Assembly: GCA_937892345.1 (NCBI GenBank)
Contig: CALAGF010000009.1
Location: 1-9,230, forward strand
Source of the DNA: an uncultured Rhodocyclaceae bacterium
Lineage (GTDB): Bacteria; Pseudomonadota; Gammaproteobacteria; Burkholderiales; Rhodocyclaceae
Reading direction: 5' to 3'
Length of the DNA: 9,230 nucleotides
Under the pieces are notes generated by a model, which saw nothing but the letters and a program-made list of their open reading frames with translations, ran no database searches and had not been told where the DNA came from. Shown piece after piece: positions 1 through 4,979 of the stretch (its first letter is position 1; the number at the start of each line of letters is the position of its first letter). A program made the position numbers and the translations under genes.

Positions 1-2
1 TG

Positions 3-212
3 ATTATCGGTTCGCAGGACGAAGGCGTCATGTGCGTCATTGAATCTCAGGTACCGCTGGGGGAAATGTTCGGTTTTTCAACCGTCCTTCGATCCGCGAC
101 GCAGGGCAAGGCGCAGTTTACCATGGAGTTTGCCCTTTATCGCCAGGTGCCGCAGTCGATTGCGGAGAAAATTGCCCTGGAAGCAGCCAGGAACAAGAAA
201 ACGGCGGCGTGA
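3..212 (+). CDS. fusA: Elongation factor G, C-terminal end (partial, 5' missing)
   Basis: The frame is open from the left edge to TGA at 210-212, giving about 69 residues. The peptide contains the domain V signature of translational GTPase EF-G: VPLGEMFGFSTVLRSATQGK, then FTMEF, then a VPQSIAEKI tail. EF-G drives translocation of tRNA and mRNA on the ribosome and, with RRF, ribosome recycling. The GTPase domain and domains II-IV lie outside the window. The wording IIGSQDEG before the VPL motif, and FSTVLRS where canonical EF-G usually has Y(A/S)TDLRS, suggests an EF-G2-type paralogue rather than the str-operon copy. No rpsL, rpsG or tuf is visible here. The family call is secure; the paralogue type is an inference. 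An internal ATG at 30 is not the true start, because conserved sequence continues upstream of it. Confidence 0.9.
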   Translation: MIGSQDEGVMCVIESQVPLGEMFGFSTVLRSATQGKAQFTMEFALYRQVPQSIAEKIALEAARNKKTAA

Positions 213-217
213 AGAAA

Positions 218-266
218 AGACCGAAGGCTGAAGGCTATAAAAAGGCTGAAGACCGAAGGCTGAAGG
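218..266 (+). repeat. Direct repeat of 17 bp made of GGCTGAAG-like units
   Basis: AGACCGAAGGCTGAAGG occurs identically at 218-234 and 250-266, a 32-bp period. Partial AAGGCTGAAG-type units lie between and after the copies (about 241-250 and 274-285). The array fills most of the 81-bp spacer between the EF-G stop and the next start codon. Degenerate purine-rich heptamer-like arrays of this kind sit between genes in several bacterial lineages. No coding role or hairpin is apparent, because both arms are purine-rich on the same strand. Confidence 0.75.
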
Positions 267-293
267 ACGAATAAAGGCTGTGAAGTAAGAGCG

Positions 294-1301
294 ATGGCAG
301 TAGAAAGAGCGGTCAGATGGAAAGACAATGTCGTTCATTTAACGTATGAGGAACGGATGATGATCAGGAAAGAAATCATAGAACGCAATCCGCTGTTGAA
401 CCTGGGATTCGACAGGGAATATATCCTGTCCGACGGCGGATTGGGCGCGGTTCTGGCCCACGCCGGCGTCGGAAAAACGGCGCTGCTTGTGCAGACGGCG
501 CTGCATGCCATGATGCATGAACAGCCCGTGCTGCATGTCAGCCTGAACGACGCGGTCAGCAAGGTGGACCTGTGGTACCGCGAATTGTTCAACGACATGG
601 CCTCAAAATATGATTCCGCGGAAATTACGCAATACTGGGAGAACATGCTCCATTACCGGTTTATCATGACGTTCCGGGTGGAAGGATTCAGCGTTCCAAA
701 GCTGGAGGAGCGTCTGGCCGATCTGATGCAGCAGAATATTTTCAAGCCGCACACCGTTATTCTGGACGGTCTGAAATTTGATGAATCCGGGCGGGGGCTG
801 CTGGTGGAATTAAAGGAAATGGCCGGAAAATACGCCATGCGCATCTGGTGCACCGTTCACACGCATCGTCACGAACCGCCCAAGGAAGACGGATTGCCTC
901 TTTCTTTCCTTCATGTGGCGGATCTTTTTGATGTGCTGGTGCAGTTGTCTTCCCGGGGGCCCGAAGTGTATATCAAAGCCCTCAAGGGCCAGTCGCCCGA
1001 TTCCCGGCAGGATGCCCTGCTGCTCGATCCGGCGACCATGCTGATGGTAGACGGCATCGATGCGCAAATCGTTCGCGTTTTTGAAAACCTCAAGGCCGTG
1101 GCAGAGGCTGCGGGTGGCTCGCTGGCCGACGTGGTCAAGTTGAACGTGTTTTTGACCGACCTGGCCAATTTTGCCAAGGTCAACGAAACCATGGCGCAAT
1201 ATTTCAGCGAACCCTTCCCCGCGCGTGCGGCGGTTGGTGTCAAGGAATTGCCACGCGGCGCGCTGGTTGAGGCCGACGCGGTGATGTCGATCGGCGGATG
1301 A
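294..1301 (+). CDS. P-loop ATPase joined in frame to a 5'-truncated RidA; probable chimera
   Basis: This is one open frame of 335 codons with two unrelated parts. Residues 1 to about 245 form a RecA/KaiC-like P-loop ATPase: Walker A AHAGVGKT at 55-62, a Walker B-like strand VILDGL with D158, and a further strand ending in TVHTH near 188-191. Such proteins occur as single-domain proteins of unknown role, and I cannot name its substrate. From about residue 244 the sequence becomes RidA/YjgF (enamine/imine deaminase): LDPATM, DGIDAQIVRVFENLKAV, then PARAAVGV with R311 and LVEADAV with E326, which match the conserved Arg and Glu of RidA. The RidA N-terminal ~45 residues, including the Tyr and Ser of the active site, are absent. 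A working RidA trimer is therefore unlikely, and the frame is more plausibly two genes joined by recombination or misassembly. ATG 294 has only a weak upstream GTAAGAG as ribosome binding site. Confidence 0.75.
   Translation: MAVERAVRWKDNVVHLTYEERMMIRKEIIERNPLLNLGFDREYILSDGGLGAVLAHAGVGKTALLVQTALHAMMHEQPVLHVSLNDAVSKVDLWYRELFNDMASKYDSAEITQYWENMLHYRFIMTFRVEGFSVPKLEERLADLMQQNIFKPHTVILDGLKFDESGRGLLVELKEMAGKYAMRIWCTVHTHRHEPPKEDGLPLSFLHVADLFDVLVQLSSRGPEVYIKALKGQSPDSRQDALLLDPATMLMVDGIDAQIVRVFENLKAVAEAAGGSLADVVKLNVFLTDLANFAKVNETMAQYFSEPFPARAAVGVKELPRGALVEADAVMSIGG
1023..1301 (+). pseudogene. ridA: RidA (YjgF/YER057c/UK114) fragment lacking its N-terminus
   Basis: About 92 codons match the RidA fold from the LDPATM turn to the C-terminus. 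A full protein is usually ~128 residues and begins with a region like APAAIGTYSQA, then a VYLSGQ strand. That beginning is absent and is replaced by ATPase sequence. RidA hydrolyses reactive 2-aminoacrylate and other enamines made by PLP enzymes. Its position directly before recG, with the ATGA overlap at 1298-1301, matches a ridA-recG order that I recall from betaproteobacteria. This suggests that sequence to the right of the join is native and sequence to the left is foreign. If the join is an assembly error, the intact ridA exists elsewhere in the organism. Confidence 0.7.
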
Positions 1302-3349
1302 CCACAACGGGTCAGCCCGTCAGCGCCGGTGTGCCGATTCGCGCACCGGACGCCCTGCGCAAAAAACTGGCGAAGATCGGCCTCCATTGTGAGGCCGATT
1401 TGCTGGTGCATCTGCCGCTGCGTTACGAGGACGAAACCCGCATTACGCCGGTCGCAGCAGCGCCTTGGGGGGAGTCGGTGCAGGTTGAAGTAGTGGTGTC
1501 GTCTTGTGAAGTTCAGTTCCGGCCGCGACGCCAGATGGTAGTCAAGGCGCTGGACGAGAGTGGTGAACTGACCCTGCGGTTTTTCAGCTTTTATCCCAGT
1601 CAGCAGGCGGCCTTGTCTGAGGGCTCGCGGATTCGGGCTTTTGGTGAGGTCAGGGGCGGTTTTTTCGGCGCCGAAATGGTGCATCCCCGCTTTCGTAAAA
1701 TTACCGAGGGCGATGCGTTGCCCACGGAAATGACGCCTATTTACCCGTCGACCGCTGGTGTTGCCAACTCGGCCTTGCAAAAGCTGGTGGGCAAAGCCTT
1801 GGCCGTGGCCGATCTGGCCGATACGCTGCCGGAGGAGATTCGTCAGCGTCTCAAGTTGCCCGGGCTGGCGCGCAGTCTGCACTTTTTGCACCGGCCGCCG
1901 CCCGGTACCGACGTGGATACCCTGCATGCGCGAAATCATCCTGCTTGGCGCCGGGTCAAATTTGACGAAGTGCTGGCGCAACAACTGTCATTGCGGCGTG
2001 CCTATCTGGCGCGTCGCGAACAGGGGGCGCCGGTGCTGGTGGCGCAGGATGATCTTGGCGCCCGTTTGCTCGATAGCCTGCCCTTTGGCCTGACTGGTGC
2101 GCAACTCAGGGCGATGGCGGAAATTGCCGGCGATCTGGCGCAGCCTTACCCGATGCAGCGTCTGTTGCAGGGCGACGTAGGTGCCGGCAAAACCATCGTT
2201 GCGGCACTGGCTGCCTGTCAGGCAATTTCGGCGGGCTGGCAGGCCGCTTTCATGGCGCCGACTGAAATTCTTGCCGAGCAGCACTATCTCAAGCTGCGTG
2301 ACTGGCTGGCGCCGCTTGGCGTGCGCGTGGCCTGGCTTTCGGGCAGCCTCAAGGCGAAGGCCAAGCGGGAGCAGCTCGCGGCTGCGGCGGCCGATGCGCA
2401 ACTGGTGATCGGCACGCACGCGCTGATTCAGGATGGCGTCGATTTCGCAAAACTGGGGCTGGCGATTGTCGACGAGCAGCATCGCTTCGGCGTCGCACAG
2501 CGCCTGGCTTTGCGCAAGAAGGGCAACAACCCGCATCAGTTGATGATGTCGGCCACGCCTATTCCACGCACGCTGGCCATGAGCTACTACGCCGACCTGG
2601 ATGTGACGGTACTCGATGAATTGCCCCCGGGCAGAACGCCGATCAAGACGCGGCTGGTCGCCGACACGCGACGAGCCGACGTGGTCGGTTTCGTCAGCAA
2701 GCAGGTGGACGAAGGCCGACAGGCCTATTGGGTTTGCCCCTTGATCGAAGAATCCGAGGCGCTGCAATTACAAACCGCTCAGGAAACCTACGAACAGCTT
2801 TTGCTCGATTTGCCGGCGTTGACCGTAGGACTGGTGCATGGCCGTCTGAAGGCCGACGAAAAGCAGGCCGTCATGGCAGCGTTTGCTGCGGGTGAAATTG
2901 ATGTGCTGGTAGCCACCACGGTGATCGAGGTGGGGGTGGATGTACCCAATGCCAGCCTGATGGTGATCGAGCATGCCGAGCGTTTCGGCCTCTCGCAACT
3001 CCATCAGTTGCGGGGGCGGGTCGGGCGCGGGCAATACGAATCCAGTTGCGTCCTGATTTATGCCGGACCGCTGGGCGAAATCGCCCGCCAGCGCTTGAAG
3101 ATCATTTACGAACACACGGACGGCTTTGAAATCGCCCGTCAGGATTTGCAGATTCGCGGCCCGGGTGAGTTTGTCGGCAGCCGGCAAAGCGGCGTGCCGC
3201 TCTTGCGTTACGCAGATCTCGAACTCGATGCCGATCTGGTTGACATGGCGCGGCAGGTGGCCGAAGACATGCTCAAAGACCATCTGCCATTGGCGGAAAA
3301 GCACCTGCAACGCTGGCTGGGCTCGCGGGAAGAACTGCTCAAGTCCTGA
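1298..3349 (+). CDS. recG: ATP-dependent DNA helicase RecG
   Basis: This is a complete 683-residue RecG, close to the ~690 residues usual in proteobacteria. RecG is a superfamily 2 translocase that regresses stalled replication forks and migrates branched DNA, acting on forks and R-loops in the cytosol. Order: N-terminal wedge/OB region (about 10-150), helicase domain 1 with Walker A GDVGAGKT (292-299), DEQH box (392-395) and motif III MSATPIPRTLA (417-427), then helicase domain 2 with TTVIEVGVDVPNA (540-552) and motif VI QLRGRVGRG (570-578). The RecG-specific TRG segment follows at about 612-632 (ARQDLQIRGPGEFVGSRQSG). The start ATG overlaps the RidA stop (ATGA), implying translational coupling, and no separate ribosome binding site is needed. 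The stop overlaps the end of the convergent hydrolase by 11 bp. All catalytic motifs are intact. Confidence 0.97.
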   Translation: MTTTGQPVSAGVPIRAPDALRKKLAKIGLHCEADLLVHLPLRYEDETRITPVAAAPWGESVQVEVVVSSCEVQFRPRRQMVVKALDESGELTLRFFSFYPSQQAALSEGSRIRAFGEVRGGFFGAEMVHPRFRKITEGDALPTEMTPIYPSTAGVANSALQKLVGKALAVADLADTLPEEIRQRLKLPGLARSLHFLHRPPPGTDVDTLHARNHPAWRRVKFDEVLAQQLSLRRAYLARREQGAPVLVAQDDLGARLLDSLPFGLTGAQLRAMAEIAGDLAQPYPMQRLLQGDVGAGKTIVAALAACQAISAGWQAAFMAPTEILAEQHYLKLRDWLAPLGVRVAWLSGSLKAKAKREQLAAAAADAQLVIGTHALIQDGVDFAKLGLAIVDEQHRFGVAQRLALRKKGNNPHQLMMSATPIPRTLAMSYYADLDVTVLDELPPGRTPIKTRLVADTRRADVVGFVSKQVDEGRQAYWVCPLIEESEALQLQTAQETYEQLLLDLPALTVGLVHGRLKADEKQAVMAAFAAGEIDVLVATTVIEVGVDVPNASLMVIEHAERFGLSQLHQLRGRVGRGQYESSCVLIYAGPLGEIARQRLKIIYEHTDGFEIARQDLQIRGPGEFVGSRQSGVPLLRYADLELDADLVDMARQVAEDMLKDHLPLAEKHLQRWLGSREELLKS

Positions 3350-4292
3350 ACCACTCTCCAATCAGCGCAGCCACCTGCTCGGGCTGGTCGTGATGCATCA
3401 TGTGGTCGGCCTGATCGATCCAGTGCTCCTCGATGTGGGCAAAGCAGGCGCGGCGGGCCTCCCAGTCGCCGGGACGGGCGGCATAGTCGCGCACCACCCA
3501 GGATTGCCGGGCCGCCACCCAAAGCACCGGGCAGGTGATCTGGCGCCAGATTGCCATCGATTCCTCAAGCCGGAACAGATAGGGCGACATGGCTTTGTGC
3601 CAGGGATCGCCATTCCAGATGATGCCGTGGCGCCTTTCCCCGTTCTTGCTGCTGCCATCGCCCAGCCGAGCCATGTAGCGGGACAGGAATTCGGCCCGCT
3701 CAGGCGTCAGGAAAGGGTCACTTTTCAGCAGGCGGCGGGCAAACGCCGAACGGTCGGGGTAGACATGCATGCGCGGTGGCTGGCGCAGTTCGCCCAGCCA
3801 CTGGCGGTAGCGTTCCGGCGCCATTTCCGGCGTTGTCGGCGCAATGCCGAAGCCTTCCAGGCTGATCAGTTTTTCTACCCGCTCCGGTCGTAGACCGGCG
3901 TAAAGGCAAGCCAGAATGCCGCCCATGCTATGTCCGGCAAGGCGGACGCTGCCGTTGGGCGCGTAGTGGTCGAGAATGGCCTCCATGTCGCCGATGTGTT
4001 CGGCAAAGAAATAGGGGCGCTCCAGCCATTGCGATGGCCCGAATCCTCGCCAGTCGGGGGCGATGATGTTCCATTCGCCTTGCAGCGCGTCGACCACAAA
4101 TTGCCACGACGCGGAGACATCCATCCAGCCATGCAGCAGAAAGAGCGTGGGGGCGCCCGGGTTGCCCCAGCGCCGGATATGCAGGCGAATATCCGGCAGG
4201 TCGAGAAATTCGGAACGGGAGGGATGCAAGGGGATCAAGAGCGTCTCCGGGGAAAATACAGCTGTCGAGTTTAATCGTTCGTCGTGTGGCAT
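3339..4292 (-). CDS. Alpha/beta hydrolase fold protein
   Basis: From ATG at 4292 this encodes 317 residues. The alpha/beta-hydrolase signs are HGWMD (54-58, oxyanion-hole loop), the nucleophile elbow GHSMGG (S122), PDWRGFG, and a C-terminal DHMMHHDQPEQVA, where H297 is the likely catalytic His. An acid after strand 7 (usually GxxD) is not obvious in VLWVAARQSWVVRD. Glu146 in ISLEGFG after strand 6 may serve instead, which is an inference. The substrate is unknown; esterase, lipase-like or BioH-like activity is possible. No signal peptide is seen, so it is probably cytosolic. Start choice: ATG 4292 lies 22 bp inside the RNase H-like gene and has no clear ribosome binding site. TTG at 4238 has GGAGA about six bases upstream and would remove 18 poorly conserved residues. 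The frame is open to 4469, but that extension is low-complexity Arg/Pro shadow of the upstream gene. The 3' end converges on recG. Confidence 0.9.
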   Translation of the reverse strand: MPHDERLNSTAVFSPETLLIPLHPSRSEFLDLPDIRLHIRRWGNPGAPTLFLLHGWMDVSASWQFVVDALQGEWNIIAPDWRGFGPSQWLERPYFFAEHIGDMEAILDHYAPNGSVRLAGHSMGGILACLYAGLRPERVEKLISLEGFGIAPTTPEMAPERYRQWLGELRQPPRMHVYPDRSAFARRLLKSDPFLTPERAEFLSRYMARLGDGSSKNGERRHGIIWNGDPWHKAMSPYLFRLEESMAIWRQITCPVLWVAARQSWVVRDYAARPGDWEARRACFAHIEEHWIDQADHMMHHDQPEQVAALIGEWFRT

Positions 4293-4789
4293 GGGCCGGC
4301 TGCGCTTGCTGCCAGACGGGCGTGTTGGTCGGCGACGGCATTGCCGCGGCAGGCGGCATGGCCGGGAATCCAGGTGATCGTTGCCTGATCCAGCATCAGT
4401 GGCAGTGCATCCACCGCCTGATGTGCGGTGATGGCCTCGTCGGGCAGGCCTTGCATTTTGAGGCGGCAAAGCCGGTTGACCGTATCAAGGTTGTCGGAAA
4501 ACAGCGCGAAAGCCCGTCCGGGGAAGTGACGCGCCATGTGATCCAGTGCCATCAGGGCGGCTTGTAATTCCAGTTCGTTGCTGCCGATGGCCGGCACGGT
4601 ACGGGTCAGCACCTGGGGAGTGAGATCTGCATTGGTGTAAATGACGGCAGCCAGTCCGCCACGTTCCTGGCGGCTGGCATCGCTGAAAACCAGCGGGCAG
4701 GTGGTGAACTGGCCGTCAAATTTCCGTGGCAGCGGGCCGTGAGAAAGCGGAATAACGCGAACCGGTTTTTTCTGTCGCCTTCGGGCCAT
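4271..4789 (-). CDS. RNase H-fold protein (RNase HI-like)
   Basis: From ATG 4789 the product is 172 residues. The RNase H active-site set appears in order: VFSDAS (D37), SNELELQAAL (E74 in the position of the E. coli RNase HI Glu), LFSDNLDTV (D99), GHAACRGNAVAD (H144 and D154) followed by QHARLAA. This predicts metal-dependent cleavage of RNA in RNA-DNA hybrids. The basic N-terminus (MARRRQKKPVR) is longer than in typical RNase HI and carries no recognisable hybrid-binding domain. The overall wording is divergent, so this may be a second, RnhA-like paralogue rather than the housekeeping enzyme; I therefore give no symbol. A GTG at 4828 would add 13 residues (Pro-rich, less convincing). It overlaps the downstream hydrolase and likely forms a two-gene unit transcribed leftwards from the 4790-4979 spacer. 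Confidence 0.85.
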   Translation of the reverse strand: MARRRQKKPVRVIPLSHGPLPRKFDGQFTTCPLVFSDASRQERGGLAAVIYTNADLTPQVLTRTVPAIGSNELELQAALMALDHMARHFPGRAFALFSDNLDTVNRLCRLKMQGLPDEAITAHQAVDALPLMLDQATITWIPGHAACRGNAVADQHARLAASAAGPCHTTND

Positions 4790-4979
4790 GGGGAAGGTAT
4801 GTGCTGGATAGGGGGGGCAAGGATACACAGCTATGCTTTCCCGTGCTGTGCCCTGTTTTGTCGAATCGCCTGAATGCCAAAGAGGGTGATCGTCTAAAAT
4901 GCAGTTTGATTCGTGGATTGGCCTGAGGGGGGCGATCTACGGCATGTAGTCTCGCGAACAACTTGGGAGGGTTGGGGAT
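4790..4979. promoter_or_regulatory. Divergent intergenic spacer upstream of the RNase H-like gene and the phytochrome
   Basis: About 190 bp separate two divergently oriented starts, so promoters for both directions should lie here. I see a run of seven G at 4811-4817, a TAAAAT -10-like hexamer at 4895-4900, and a short CTAC/GTAG palindrome near 4938-4948. No convincing sigma-70 pair with correct spacing stands out on either strand, so no promoter is asserted. Confidence 0.4.
4965..4970 (+). promoter_or_regulatory. Ribosome binding site of the phytochrome gene
   Basis: GGGAGG lies nine bases before ATG 4980. It is the only good Shine-Dalgarno near this reading frame. With the conserved bilin-binding Cys only 16 residues in, it fixes the start. 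Confidence 0.7.

Noticed and set aside
218..266. Possible CRISPR array from the repeated 17-mer
   Set aside because: Only two short copies, the spacer is itself made of repeat-like units, there is no dyad symmetry, and there are no cas genes nearby.
911..1984. Long minus-strand open frame (357 codons) over the RidA tail and recG start
   Set aside because: Arg/Gln/His-rich, no family motifs, and wholly antisense to well-supported RidA and RecG coding sequence; a GC-rich shadow.
3126..3893. Plus-strand open frame of 255 codons crossing the recG end and the hydrolase
   Set aside because: Spans two supported genes in other frames, has no motifs, and its composition reflects the complement of the hydrolase.
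4293..4469. N-terminal extension of the hydrolase frame to 4469
   Set aside because: The extra 59 residues are low-complexity Arg/Pro/Ser, lie entirely within the RNase H-like gene, and precede the recognisable hydrolase fold.
4858..4900. Candidate sigma-70 promoter (TTGTCG with TAAAAT) upstream of bphP
   Set aside because: The hexamers are about 31 bp apart, far outside the workable 15-19 bp spacing.
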